A stretch of DNA of 64,000 bases from Bryobacterales bacterium (GCA_003135055.1 PLDF01000219.1:47219-111218); one strand, 5' to 3'; counted from the first letter of the stretch, positions 42,884 to 51,621 are shown. Numbers and translations: made by a program. The notes: generated by a model from the letters alone, not told the origin.

Positions 42884-45478
42884 TCACTGCTCGCGCAACA
42901 CCTGCATCGGTTCCAATCGCGCCGCGCGAATCGCCGGCAACAGCGATGCCAGAACCGACACCGCCAGCACTATGCCCACTACGCCGCCGAGCGTGGCCGC
43001 GTCCCAGGCGGATACGCCGTAGAGCATTCCCGAGAGCACTCGCCCGAAGATTGCCGTAAGCGCGAGGCCCGCCACACAGCCCAGCAGAGCGACGCTCAGC
43101 CCTTGCGCCAGGAATTGCCGTACGATTTGCGTTCGCAGCGCGCCCAGCGCCAGGCGCAGTCCCACTTCGCGCTGGCGCACGCTCACCAGATAGCTGAGCG
43201 TTCCATAGAGGCCCACGCACGCTAGCGACACGGCGGTAATGGCGAAGAAGGCGAGTAAGATTGTGCGCAAGCGGTTTTCCGCGTAGGAATCCGATATGTG
43301 CTCGGCGAGTGGCGTAAGGTCGTAGACCGATCGGCGGGGCTCGATCTCGTGAACCTTCCGGCGAATGGTCTCCGCCATGGACGCGGGGTCGCCGTGCGTC
43401 CTGACCAGGAAGTACGTGCCCGGCTGAAGCGCGCTGTAGCACCAATAAACCGTGGGAGGCGGCTCGCGGTCCATGCCGCTCTCTCGCGCATCGCCCACAA
43501 TGCCGCGAATCTCGCTCGACGGCCAGTTCCCCGGTTGCGTCAAGTGACGGCCGATGGCGGCCGGTCCGTCCAGATATGCATTGGCAAAGCTGCGATTCAC
43601 CATCGCGGCTGAGGTTTTGAGATCGTCCCGGCACGTCTCGCCGGCCAACAATGGAATCCGCAAGGTGGCGAAGTAGCTGGCGGTGACCGCGCGGCTCTGG
43701 GCGAGCATCTTGGGCTCGGTTTCCGCGCGGCCTTCCGTGGTAGCCAGCTCGATCTGATATTGCACGGGCACTCCCGGAAGACCCATCGTAGCGGCTGCTG
43801 CTGTCACGCCAGGCACGGAGCGCAAGCTGTCCAACACCCTGTTGAGCCGCTGCGTGGCGGCTTTTTGGTCCCCTGTTTCGCCCCATGAGCTGCTCATATG
43901 GAAGGTAAGCACATGCTCCGGATCGAAGCCCGGAGACACGCGCCCCAGTTGCTGAAAACTGCGCAGCAGCAAGCCGGCGCCAGCCAGCAGCATCACAGCC
44001 AGAGCGACCTGAACTCCCACCAGCGTGAACTGAACGGGGTTACGGCTCGATACTTGCGAGCGGCCCGCCTGCGCCATCGAACCGGCCAGATTGCGCCGCG
44101 TGCCGCGGATTGCGGGAAAGATTCCACAGAGCAGCGTGGCCGCGATCGCGCAGGCCAGCGAATAGAGCACGATGCTCCAATCGAGCCGGATCTCCTCGAC
44201 GCGTGGCAGGTCTTTGGCCAGCGCGCGGAACACTCGCGAAGCTTCCCCCGCGATCGCCAGACCCAGAGCCGCCCCTGCCAGCGCCAGAACCAAAACCTCG
44301 GTCAGCAGTTGCGCCGCCACCGAAGCCCTCGAAGCGCCTAATGAAAACCGGACGGATATCTCATGCTGGCGCTCGGCCGCGCGCGAGAGCAGCAGCGCCG
44401 CAATGTTAGTGCACGCGATAAGAAGCAGCAGCGAAACCGATCCGAAGAGTATCCAGAGAGACTGCCGGACTCCGCCGACGGTGGCTTCCTTGAGCGGCCG
44501 GACAGAGGCGCCGATGCGAGTATCGGTCTTCGGAAACTCCCGGCCAAGGTTACTCTGCACCGAAGCCAGATTCGCGCGCGCCTGTTCCAGCGTCACGCCC
44601 GGCTTCAGGCGCCCGAAGGTGGTGAACCAGCCCGTCTCCCGGCTTTGCGAATAAGGCGCATTCATGGGGCTCGGCGACCAAAGGTCCACGTCGCGGTCCG
44701 GGAAAAGGAAGGAGGCCGGCATCACGCCGACGATCGGAACCGAAGAGCTGCCTATGCGGAGCGTCTTGCCGATGGCGTTCGCATTGCCGCCGAAGCGGCG
44801 CCGCCACAACCGGTCGGTGATCAGAACTGCCACAGGTCCGCCAAAATGTTCTTCCTGCGGGCTGAAGTCGCGTCCCAGCTCCGGCGCAATTCCCCAAACC
44901 TGCAGAAAGCGCGGGGCGACCAGCGCCCGTTTCAGCTTCTCGGGAAGCTCGCCGGAAAGCTCCGATTCGTCCTCCGTGTAATAGCCGGTAATGGCTTGAA
45001 ACGTGCTGTTCAGGCGGTTCCAGTCTTCGAGGCGCGGCGGCGCCACAAAGGCGTCCTGACTCTTGCGATTCACTTGAGCCAGCTTCACCAGTCGATCGCC
45101 GTCTGGAAACGGCGATGATCTCAGCAGCACCGCGTCGATGGCCGAAAATACCGCGCTGTTGGCGCCGATCCCGATCGCCAGCGTTAAGATCACGGTGACG
45201 CTGAATGCGGGCGTTTTTCCGAGTCCGCGCATCGCCTGCCGCAAATTTCTGGCCAGCGATTCCAGCCAACCGTTTATATCCATATTCCGCGTCCTTTCCA
45301 CCTGCGCCGTGTAATTGCCGAACGCCTGCCGCGCTTCGCGAGCGGCTTCCACGTCGCTCATGCCGCCGGCCTGCAATTCTTCGGCGCGTTCTCTCACGTG
45401 AAACGAGAGTTCCCGTTCCAGATCGCTTTGCATGCGGCCGGGCCGCAGCACATTCCAAATCCGCCCGTACCAAGCCAT
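42884..45478 (-). CDS. Duplicated orphan permease (ADOP), MacB/FtsX type
   Basis: An 864-residue ABC-type permease of the same family as the one at 9826. The N-terminal prefix (LERELSFHVRERAEELQAGGMSDVEAAREARQAFGNY) precedes a first helix (FSVTVILTLAIGIGANSAVFS). Two periplasmic domains alternate with FtsX blocks (about 340-460 and 735-860, ending RLEPMQVLREQ). It follows a padR gene by 13 bp on the same strand and has no ATPase partner nearby. Transport or mechanotransmission of an unknown substrate is inferred from the family. Confidence 0.92.
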   Translation of the reverse strand: MAWYGRIWNVLRPGRMQSDLERELSFHVRERAEELQAGGMSDVEAAREARQAFGNYTAQVERTRNMDINGWLESLARNLRQAMRGLGKTPAFSVTVILTLAIGIGANSAVFSAIDAVLLRSSPFPDGDRLVKLAQVNRKSQDAFVAPPRLEDWNRLNSTFQAITGYYTEDESELSGELPEKLKRALVAPRFLQVWGIAPELGRDFSPQEEHFGGPVAVLITDRLWRRRFGGNANAIGKTLRIGSSSVPIVGVMPASFLFPDRDVDLWSPSPMNAPYSQSRETGWFTTFGRLKPGVTLEQARANLASVQSNLGREFPKTDTRIGASVRPLKEATVGGVRQSLWILFGSVSLLLLIACTNIAALLLSRAAERQHEISVRFSLGASRASVAAQLLTEVLVLALAGAALGLAIAGEASRVFRALAKDLPRVEEIRLDWSIVLYSLACAIAATLLCGIFPAIRGTRRNLAGSMAQAGRSQVSSRNPVQFTLVGVQVALAVMLLAGAGLLLRSFQQLGRVSPGFDPEHVLTFHMSSSWGETGDQKAATQRLNRVLDSLRSVPGVTAAAATMGLPGVPVQYQIELATTEGRAETEPKMLAQSRAVTASYFATLRIPLLAGETCRDDLKTSAAMVNRSFANAYLDGPAAIGRHLTQPGNWPSSEIRGIVGDARESGMDREPPPTVYWCYSALQPGTYFLVRTHGDPASMAETIRRKVHEIEPRRSVYDLTPLAEHISDSYAENRLRTILLAFFAITAVSLACVGLYGTLSYLVSVRQREVGLRLALGALRTQIVRQFLAQGLSVALLGCVAGLALTAIFGRVLSGMLYGVSAWDAATLGGVVGIVLAVSVLASLLPAIRAARLEPMQVLREQ

Positions 45479-45491
45479 CGCCTTACCCTCG

Positions 45492-45827
45492 TCATGCGTA
45501 GCGAATCACGCGCGCCACGCCCTCAGTGAGCCGGGTCCAGCTCTCCTCTTCCTGCAGGAGCTGCTTCCGGCCCTTGGCAGTCAGCGAGTAAAAACGGGCC
45601 TCCCGATTCTTCTCCGTGGCGCCCCATTCGGCCCGCACCCAACCCTGCTGCTCCATGCGGTGAAGCGCGGGGTACAGCGAGCCCTCTTCCACGCGCAGCA
45701 ACTGGTCCGAAACGCGCTGAATGTGCGCCGTGATGGCATACCCGTGCATCCGCTTGCTGGAAGCCAGGGTCCTCAAGATCAGCAGGACCAGGGTACCCTG
45801 CAGGATGTCGTTTTTCTTCGCGCCCAT
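45492..45827 (-). CDS. PadR-family transcriptional regulator
   Basis: A 111-residue PadR protein: NDILQGTLVLLILRTLASSKRMHGYAITAHIQRVS, then LRVEEGSLYPALHRMEQQGWVRAEWG, and a basic, helical C-terminus (KGRKQLLQEEESWTRLTEG). It lies 13 bp upstream of the permease gene and probably represses both. An AT-rich dyad just upstream is the likely operator. This is the second PadR-permease pair in the window; the two regulators are related but clearly diverged. Confidence 0.93.
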   Translation of the reverse strand: MGAKKNDILQGTLVLLILRTLASSKRMHGYAITAHIQRVSDQLLRVEEGSLYPALHRMEQQGWVRAEWGATEKNREARFYSLTAKGRKQLLQEEESWTRLTEGVARVIRYA

Positions 45828-45835
45828 GCTTTACC

Positions 45836-45860
45836 TATCTAGCTATGCCTAACTAGCTAC
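45836..45860. promoter_or_regulatory. AT-rich dyad upstream of padR (likely operator)
   Basis: The stretch reads TATCTAGCTATGCCTAACTA followed by GCTAC: two TAGCTA-type half sites in inverted arrangement around TGCC. It is 9 bp upstream of the padR start, in contrast to GC-rich surroundings. PadR proteins bind such dyads; function inferred. Confidence 0.55.
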
Positions 45861-45917
45861 TGGATTCTACCGGTTGGACGGCGGCGCTGTCAATCGGATA
45901 GGAAGGTTCGGGACGGT

Positions 45918-45980
45918 TTGCGGGAAAACCACTCCCCGACATCGGAGCCGCGCGCGTCAGCAAGCGTTTTCGCACCCGTT
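45918..45980. repeat. Dispersed repeat family A, copy 3 (short)
   Basis: GCGGGAAAACCACTCCCC, ATCGGAGCCG, TCAGCAAGCG and GCACCCG. It shares the flanks of the copy at 9331 but lacks the central ACGGTCGCGGCTC. It lies in the spacer between the divergent padR gene and the caspase-FGE gene. Confidence 0.65.
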
Positions 45981-46013
45981 GCCAGCGGTCCGATCCTACG
46001 GCTATCATCGGTC

Positions 46014-47840
46014 ATGGCTTCCGGTAGCGCCCTCGCCATTTCGCTGGCAGTTGTCTCTCTCGCCGCCGCGCAGAGCGGCGGCAAAGGCGTCTCTCTGCCG
46101 CCGGAAGACTCCACGCGCTTTCTGACGGAAAAGAAGCTCGCCCTGGTGATCGGCATCAACGACTATCCGGAAGAGAGCGGCCTCAGTAAGCTGAAGTGGG
46201 CTGCTAAGGACGCAACCGATCTCGCGGCCGAACTGACGCGGCAGGGATACGCCGTCGATTCGCTGCTGGACGCGCGCGTCACCAAGGTCGCGATCCGCGT
46301 ACACCTCACAAACATGCTGAAGCGTCTCGACCCCAACTCCGGCACGGTGGTGTTCGCGTTTTCGGGCCACGGAGGCCAGGTGGGCCGGGACCAATATCTG
46401 GCGACTTACGAATCGTCCGCCGAAGACCTGGACAAGACCGGCGCATCGGTGGAGGATCTGCGCAAGCTGCTGGAGGATTCCGGCGCGCCGCGCAAGATGA
46501 TGTTTCTGGACGCTTGCCGCAACGTAACCACACCGGGCGGCAAGGACTCCGCCGCGCCCATCGATCCCATGGCCGAGTTGTCGAGCTCCAAGGGACTTCG
46601 CCTGCTGGTCTCCACCGGCGCCGGCACCCGCAGTTATGAACTCGACGATCTGCAGCACGGCCTGTTCACCTATTACGTGATCGAAGGCTTGAAAGGCGCC
46701 GCCGCGAGAGCAGACGGGCTGATCACTTTCAATACGCTCGCTTCCTATGTGACACGCAACGTGAAGGACCGCAACCCCAATCAAGTTCCCTACACCGACG
46801 GACAATCGACGGGCGAGTTCCCATTGGGAGGGAAATACAAGCCGTCTGCGGCCGTGACTGCTGGAGGCTATCAGCCCGCGCATCTGGATGCCGCCGCCGA
46901 AGCTTGGGTAATGATTAAAGATTCGAAGGACGCGGTGGATTTCGACGGCTTCGCTCGCACGTTCCCATCGAGCGACTTGGCCGGCGCAGCCCGGCTTCGT
47001 GCGGATCAGTTGCGGCGGGCTGGGGTGGTCCCCGCGGTGAACGCTCCGCGAGGTGGGCAGATAAAGGAGAACTCAATCGATGGGCAGCGGTACGTGTGGA
47101 TTCCGCCGGGGACGTTCCGGATGGGCTGTTCGCCGGGCGATTCGGGGTGCCACGACGTTGAAAAGCCCACACATGACGTGACCGTCACCAAGGGTTTTTG
47201 GATGGGACAAACCTCGGTGACCGTGGGCGCCTACAAGCGATACTCTCAAGGCACAGGCAAACCGATGCCTTTGGAGAAGGATAGCCTCGGCCGATTATTG
47301 AATGGGGCGGCGGGCAACGACAACCTGCCGGTGGTAGCCGTGACGTGGGACGAAGCCGCGGGCTATTGCGGATGGGCGAGAACGCGGTTGGCGACCGAGG
47401 CGGAGTGGGAGTTGGCCGCGCGCGCCGGGACTACGGGCGCCCGTTACGGGAACCTGGACGAGATCGCGTGGTACGGCGACAACAGCGGGCGGCAACGCAT
47501 CGATAGTACTGCGATCTCGAACAAGGACCAGAAGAATTACGCTCAGAGGCTTTATGACAACGGCAACGGGCCCAAGCCGGTTGGGCAGAGACAGCCTAAC
47601 GCATTGGGGTTGTATGACATGCTTGGCAACGTATGGCAGTGGACGGCGGACTGGTACGGTGAGAAATACTATCAGGTGAGTGCGAGCCAGGACCCGTCGG
47701 GGCCGCCGGGCGGTACACTGCGGGCGTTGCGTGGCGGTTCGTGGTACGATTTTCCGCGGCGCGTGCGCGTTTCGTTCCGTAGCGGGATCGTGCCAGACAT
47801 CCGTAGCGTCTACATCGGGCTGCGTTGCGTCGGGGAATAA
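46014..47840 (+). CDS. Exported caspase-like protease fused to a formylglycine-generating-enzyme domain
   Basis: A 608-residue protein from ATG 46014 with a signal-like N-terminus (MASGSALAISLAVVSLAAAQ). Residues about 40-285 are a peptidase C14 caspase fold: KLALVIGINDYPEESGLSKLKWAAKDA, the catalytic His119 in FAFSGHGGQ and Cys168 in MFLDACRN. Residues about 365-608 are an FGE-sulfatase domain: YVWIPPGTFRMGCSPGD, WDEAAGYCGWA, RLATEAEWELAARAG and a C-terminus RALRGGSWYDF...YIGLRCVGE. Caspase-FGE fusions are known in bacteria; the FGE part often acts as a ligand-binding or diversifiable C-type-lectin-like module. Upstream in-frame codons to 45918 fall in a repeat. Confidence 0.92.
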   Translation: MASGSALAISLAVVSLAAAQSGGKGVSLPPEDSTRFLTEKKLALVIGINDYPEESGLSKLKWAAKDATDLAAELTRQGYAVDSLLDARVTKVAIRVHLTNMLKRLDPNSGTVVFAFSGHGGQVGRDQYLATYESSAEDLDKTGASVEDLRKLLEDSGAPRKMMFLDACRNVTTPGGKDSAAPIDPMAELSSSKGLRLLVSTGAGTRSYELDDLQHGLFTYYVIEGLKGAAARADGLITFNTLASYVTRNVKDRNPNQVPYTDGQSTGEFPLGGKYKPSAAVTAGGYQPAHLDAAAEAWVMIKDSKDAVDFDGFARTFPSSDLAGAARLRADQLRRAGVVPAVNAPRGGQIKENSIDGQRYVWIPPGTFRMGCSPGDSGCHDVEKPTHDVTVTKGFWMGQTSVTVGAYKRYSQGTGKPMPLEKDSLGRLLNGAAGNDNLPVVAVTWDEAAGYCGWARTRLATEAEWELAARAGTTGARYGNLDEIAWYGDNSGRQRIDSTAISNKDQKNYAQRLYDNGNGPKPVGQRQPNALGLYDMLGNVWQWTADWYGEKYYQVSASQDPSGPPGGTLRALRGGSWYDFPRRVRVSFRSGIVPDIRSVYIGLRCVGE

Positions 47841-47895
47841 CCTCCCCAGATTCAGCCGGCCCAGCGGCGGATTAACACCAAACCGCGAACCTTAC

Positions 47896-48249
47896 CTACC
47901 GCAAATCCAGCGCCAGCTTGATAGCCAGCTCCATTTTCTCCAATGCCGCTTGGCTCAACGCGCCCAACGGCGGATAGACAGCCTGGGCTTTCTCGATCGT
48001 CGTCACCTGGTCGCACTTGATCCAGGAATCGCGGTCCAGCCCGCCTTCGCCTGCGCGCAACTTCGGCCTCAAGCTGAAAGCTTTATGCTCCACGGTAGAC
48101 AGCGGCACAACGCATACATCCAGGGAATGCCGGTTGAGCGCGTTGGATGAAATCACCACAGCCGGGCGCTGCTTATCCAGAGCAAACAGACAGACCTCGC
48201 CACGCTTCGGAAACCATCCGGCGGGAGCGGCCACTCTCTTCAGCGGCAT
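47896..48249 (-). CDS. MazF/PemK-type endoribonuclease toxin
   Basis: A 117-residue protein from ATG 48249. It has PKRGEVCLFALDKQRPAVVISSNALN (Arg and barrel), DVCVVPLSTVEHK (Thr/Ser site) and IKCDQVTTIEKAQAV, all typical of PemK/MazF. The start overlaps the antitoxin stop by one base (TAATG). It should cleave RNA and be held inactive by the ribbon-helix-helix partner. The gene is intact. Confidence 0.9.
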   Translation of the reverse strand: MPLKRVAAPAGWFPKRGEVCLFALDKQRPAVVISSNALNRHSLDVCVVPLSTVEHKAFSLRPKLRAGEGGLDRDSWIKCDQVTTIEKAQAVYPPLGALSQAALEKMELAIKLALDLR

Positions 48250-48497
48250 TACTCGCGCGCCCAAGACGCCCGGCTCGCGGACTCAAAAGCCCGGCGCTCC
48301 GCCCGATCCTCGCGTTCCACCCCGAAAAAGCTCGCAATCTCCCGCTCCAGGGCCGCGCGTTTTTCCAGATCCAACGCGAACCGCAGCAGCCGGTTCACCC
48401 GCTCGCTCTCCGACAGGTCTCCTCTGGTTCGCTTCACTTCCGCGAGGATTTCCTTGTCCAGTGAAAAGGTTCTAGTAGCCTTAATTGCTGCCCGCAT
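48249..48497 (-). CDS. Ribbon-helix-helix antitoxin
   Basis: An 82-residue protein from ATG 48497 (MRAAIKATRTFSLDKEILAEVKRTRGDLSESERVNRLLRFAL). The N-terminal 45 residues form a ribbon-helix-helix DNA-binding unit; the rest is an acidic helical tail that would bind MazF. The alternative upstream start at 48533 would extend across the operator. It is the first gene of the pair and probably autoregulates through the dyad at 48501. Confidence 0.87.
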   Translation of the reverse strand: MRAAIKATRTFSLDKEILAEVKRTRGDLSESERVNRLLRFALDLEKRAALEREIASFFGVEREDRAERRAFESASRASWARE

Positions 48498-48500
48498 CGG

Positions 48501-48520
48501 TATTAGTATTCCTACTAGTA
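48501..48520. promoter_or_regulatory. 8-4-8 inverted repeat at the RHH antitoxin promoter
   Basis: TATTAGTA and TACTAGTA, separated by TTCC, are inverted copies with one mismatch. They lie 3 bp upstream of the antitoxin ATG, where ribbon-helix-helix antitoxins usually bind. Operator function is inferred. Confidence 0.65.
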
Positions 48521-48658
48521 AGAATTGTAGCAAAGTTGTCAGGTTTGGTGCTGAGGGGAGATCTTTTCCCTGAAGCAGCGGAAAGAAAACGCGCCACGAT
48601 ATTGACGGCGCAGCCCATGGGGCCGCGCCACTTGCGCCACTCGCGCTACACTACCCGC

Positions 48659-51061
48659 ATGAGACGCCTCGCTGCGCTCGCGCTGTTCCTTCAACTCCCC
48701 TTGGCCGCCGAGCCCGCCGCGGGACGTGCCGCCGACCTCGCCCGCGCTCTCCGCGAAACCGCCTTCGACCGCGGCGAGTGTTATCGCGTGCGCGATCTCA
48801 GCCTCGTCAAAGAGGACATCCGCATCTATCTCAGCGACGGCCACCTGATCTTCAGCAAGCCCGTCGCCGGCCATCGCGTCGCCGCCGTCTTCACGGCCGA
48901 TACCGAAGGCGGCGACGGCGAAGCGATCGTCTTCCCGCCCGACCGCGCCGAGCGCCGCTCGCTGGCGGCCTTCACTCACTCGCCCAATCTCGACGATCAT
49001 TTCCGTAGCGCGCTGTTTCTTTTCACCGGCGCCGAGTACGACGATTTGCAGTCGCAGATCGCGCAAAACCCTACCAACAAGAAGATGCCGGAAATCGGCG
49101 CCCTGATGGACGAGCAGTGGACGCCCGTGCTCCGCAACCTTATGGAAAGCTATCAGACGCGGCTCGTGCTCGACCTCATTGGCGGCTCCACGCACCCTCC
49201 GGACCTTCTCGCGGCGGTGTTCGACAGCCCGAAATTGGGCACATTCGACCTGATCTACGATCCTCAGAACACCGAACAGGTGATTGGCGGACAGCTAGCG
49301 AGCCGCGACAACCGCGTCTATTTCGACGAATGGTTCAGCTTCACTGCGCGATCGTTCCGCAAGAGCCCCGCGCCGCGCGCTCTCGATCTGGTCACTAGCG
49401 ATTACCGCATCGACGCCACTATCGACCCCGATCTTTCCATGAGCGCCGTCACCCGCGTCAAGATCCGCGCGCCGGAAGGCGGAATGGCCGCCGCGGCCTT
49501 TGAAATCACGCCCGCGATGACCGTCACCGGCGTTACGGTGGATGGCCATCCCGCTGAAGCGCTGCAGCCGGAGTCTCTGCGCTCCAATCTGCTCCGCGCC
49601 GGCAACAGGATGTTTCTGGTTGTGCCTCCGGAGCCGCTCCAGGCCGGCCGCGATTACGAGTTCGAATTCCATCACTCGGGCAAAGTGGTCATCGACGCCG
49701 GCGACCGCGTCTTCTATGTGGCCGCGCGCGGCAACTGGTATCCCATGCATGGCCTGCAATTCGCAAGGTACGATCTGACATTCCGGTATCCGCACGATCT
49801 CGATCTGGTGGCCCCGGGCGATGTGGTGGATGAGCGTACCGAAGGAGATTGGCGCATCGCCCACCGCCGCGTCTCGGCCACCATTCGCATGGCCGGCTTC
49901 AACCTGGGCGATTATGCCCATGCGCGCACGGAACGTGGCCCTTACACCATCGATATCTGCGCCAACCGAAACCTGGAAACCGCGCTGCAGCCTCGCGCCG
50001 CCGCCCCGCTTCCGGCGACTGTCGGCTTACCGCAGCGGCGCGCAACGATGGGTCCGCTGGACCGGAACGTGACCCCCGATCCCGCGCTCGATCCGCTCGC
50101 CAGATTGCAAACGCTCGCCAACGAAGTGGCGTCCGCGCTCGAATTCATGGCGGCGAGGCTTGGCCCGCCCGCGCTGCCGCACCTCGCGGTCTCGCCGATT
50201 CCGGGCACGTTCGGCCAAGGCTTTCCCGGTCTGATCTATCTCTCGACGCTGTCTTATTTGAAGAACCGGCCGGCGGGAAACTTGGCCACGCCATCGCTGG
50301 ACCTTTTCTTTGACGACGTTTTACAGGCTCACGAAACCGCGCACCAATGGTGGGGAAATCGCGTCACCACCGAAAACTACCGCGATTCCTGGCTTATGGA
50401 GGCGCTGGCCAACTATTCGGCGCTGCTTTACCTCGAGAAGCGCAGAGGCCCCCGCGCCGTCGATCAAATGCTCGCCGAATATCGCGCACAGCTTCTCGAA
50501 AAGAATCAAGACGGCGAGACCGTGGAATCGGCGGGCCCCATCGTGCTTGGCCAGCGCTTGCAAAGCTCGCTGCAACCGGCCGGCTGGCGCGCCATCACCT
50601 ATGGAAAAGGCTCGTGGATACTTCATATGCTGCGCCGCCGCATGGGCGATCAACGCTTCCTCGCGATGTTGGGCGATATCGTCAAGCGCTACGACCACGC
50701 CAGCATCACCACCGAGCAATTTCGCAGGTCCGCGGCTCAATTCCTGCCGCCAAAATCGGAAGACCCAACCCTCGAGGGCTTTTTCGATCAGTGGATTTAC
50801 GGCACTGGCATCCCCACGCTCAAGCTCACGTATGCGCTCAAGGGGCAGGCGCCCGCGCTACGGCTGGTGGGGACGCTCGACCAATCCGGCGTGGCTGAGG
50901 ATTTCAGCGTGCTGACGCCGGTTGAAATTCAAATCGCGCGCGGGCAAAGCGTCACCCGGTGGATCGCTTCTTCCAATCAGCCGGTTACGTTCACCGTTGC
51001 GCTCAAGCAGACTCCCTTGAAGGTTGCGCTCGATCCGCACAATGCCGTGCTGCGGCGGTAG
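48659..51061 (+). CDS. M1-family zinc metallopeptidase, exported
   Basis: An 800-residue protein from ATG 48659 with a signal peptide (MRRLAALALFLQLPLAA). An N-terminal beta region of about 250 residues unlike usual M1 enzymes comes first, then the M1 beta domain and the gluzincin core. The zinc site is HETAH (His558, Glu559, His562) with the third ligand Glu581 in WLMEALANY, exactly 18 residues later. The usual GxMEN exopeptidase motif is replaced by PIPGTFGQGFPGLIYL, so aminopeptidase activity or specificity may be altered. Upstream open codons to 48485 overlap the RHH operator region and are not used. Confidence 0.9.
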   Translation: MRRLAALALFLQLPLAAEPAAGRAADLARALRETAFDRGECYRVRDLSLVKEDIRIYLSDGHLIFSKPVAGHRVAAVFTADTEGGDGEAIVFPPDRAERRSLAAFTHSPNLDDHFRSALFLFTGAEYDDLQSQIAQNPTNKKMPEIGALMDEQWTPVLRNLMESYQTRLVLDLIGGSTHPPDLLAAVFDSPKLGTFDLIYDPQNTEQVIGGQLASRDNRVYFDEWFSFTARSFRKSPAPRALDLVTSDYRIDATIDPDLSMSAVTRVKIRAPEGGMAAAAFEITPAMTVTGVTVDGHPAEALQPESLRSNLLRAGNRMFLVVPPEPLQAGRDYEFEFHHSGKVVIDAGDRVFYVAARGNWYPMHGLQFARYDLTFRYPHDLDLVAPGDVVDERTEGDWRIAHRRVSATIRMAGFNLGDYAHARTERGPYTIDICANRNLETALQPRAAAPLPATVGLPQRRATMGPLDRNVTPDPALDPLARLQTLANEVASALEFMAARLGPPALPHLAVSPIPGTFGQGFPGLIYLSTLSYLKNRPAGNLATPSLDLFFDDVLQAHETAHQWWGNRVTTENYRDSWLMEALANYSALLYLEKRRGPRAVDQMLAEYRAQLLEKNQDGETVESAGPIVLGQRLQSSLQPAGWRAITYGKGSWILHMLRRRMGDQRFLAMLGDIVKRYDHASITTEQFRRSAAQFLPPKSEDPTLEGFFDQWIYGTGIPTLKLTYALKGQAPALRLVGTLDQSGVAEDFSVLTPVEIQIARGQSVTRWIASSNQPVTFTVALKQTPLKVALDPHNAVLRR

Positions 51062-51069
51062 CGATGTGG

Positions 51070-51089
51070 GACAGGCCTCCTGGCCTGTC
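51070..51089. repeat. Palindrome after the M1 peptidase gene (possible terminator)
   Basis: GACAGGCC and GGCCTGTC with a TCCT loop lie 9 bp after the peptidase stop, within GTGGGACAGGCCTCCTGG. The motif is a widely distributed extragenic palindrome in related genomes (from memory, not searched). Only a short TCTTCTG follows. Confidence 0.6.
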
Positions 51090-51186
51090 TTCTGCGTGTT
51101 GCCCGGCGCGCCTATTCCAGGCTGCTTCGCGCTATTCGAGCGTAGCGCCTCGGCATGCAAGCTGGCTGCTTTGACCTCCTGCGAAT

Positions 51187-51459
51187 GCCTGAACGCCGCT
51201 TCTTATTCTAAAGGGACCCAGAGGGTACCCAGCGAATCGAACGAAGTGGCTGGGACGTCGCGACCCTGCTTTTCTGTTCACCGCCGTTCAGACGGTTCCG
51301 CGATTATCGGAAATGACCGCATTGCGGCTCGAGGATATCTCGCTCGGAGCCGACGCACATGTGCGTTGCCGGAAAAAAGGACGAAAGGAACGTTGTACAC
51401 CCTTGGCCAAACCCACGGTCGAGGTCCTCAAAGCTTGGATTACGGATCTCCGGCCTTGA
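51187..51459 (+). pseudogene. Fragment of a tyrosine recombinase (integrase)
   Basis: The open stretch reads NRTKWLGRRDPAFLFTAVQT, then RLSEMTALRLEDISLGADAHVRC, KGRKERCTPLAKPTVEVLKAWI and a stop. The RLSEMTALR portion holds the first catalytic Arg region, and KGRKER the Lys-containing hairpin of phage integrases. The N-terminal DNA-binding domain and the C-terminal HxxR...Y part are absent, so this is a relic. The remaining spacer 51090-51186 and 51460-51508 shows no gene. Confidence 0.75.
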
Positions 51460-51508
51460 GAAAGAGCGCTTACCGTTTTTGGGGATTATCGCCGCTCAGC
51501 GCCGTAAT

Positions 51509-51621
51509 TCGCTCTGACGGTCGCGGCTCCGTTTCGGACTCGGCGCGTTTTCAGAGGCTGACAGAGCCGCGGCCGTTAGAGCGTTCGCCGCGAGGCGGGA
51601 CCCCCAAATCGGTTAAGCACC
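51509..51621. repeat. Dispersed repeat family A, copy 4
   Basis: Arms 51509-51528 (with TGACGGTCGCGGCTC) and 51563-51582 are inverted copies with two mismatches. The tail GGTTAAGCACCCG is at 51609-51621. It repeats the structure of the copy at 2223-2345 and again lies upstream of a gene. Confidence 0.8.

Noticed and set aside
45918..46013. Longer start for the caspase-FGE protein
   Set aside because: The extra 32 residues are encoded by dispersed repeat A; the signal-like N-terminus begins at 46014.
47841..47895. Template repeat or reverse transcriptase of a diversity-generating retroelement next to the FGE gene
   Set aside because: The 55-bp spacer has neither, and no reverse transcriptase is recognisable anywhere in the window.
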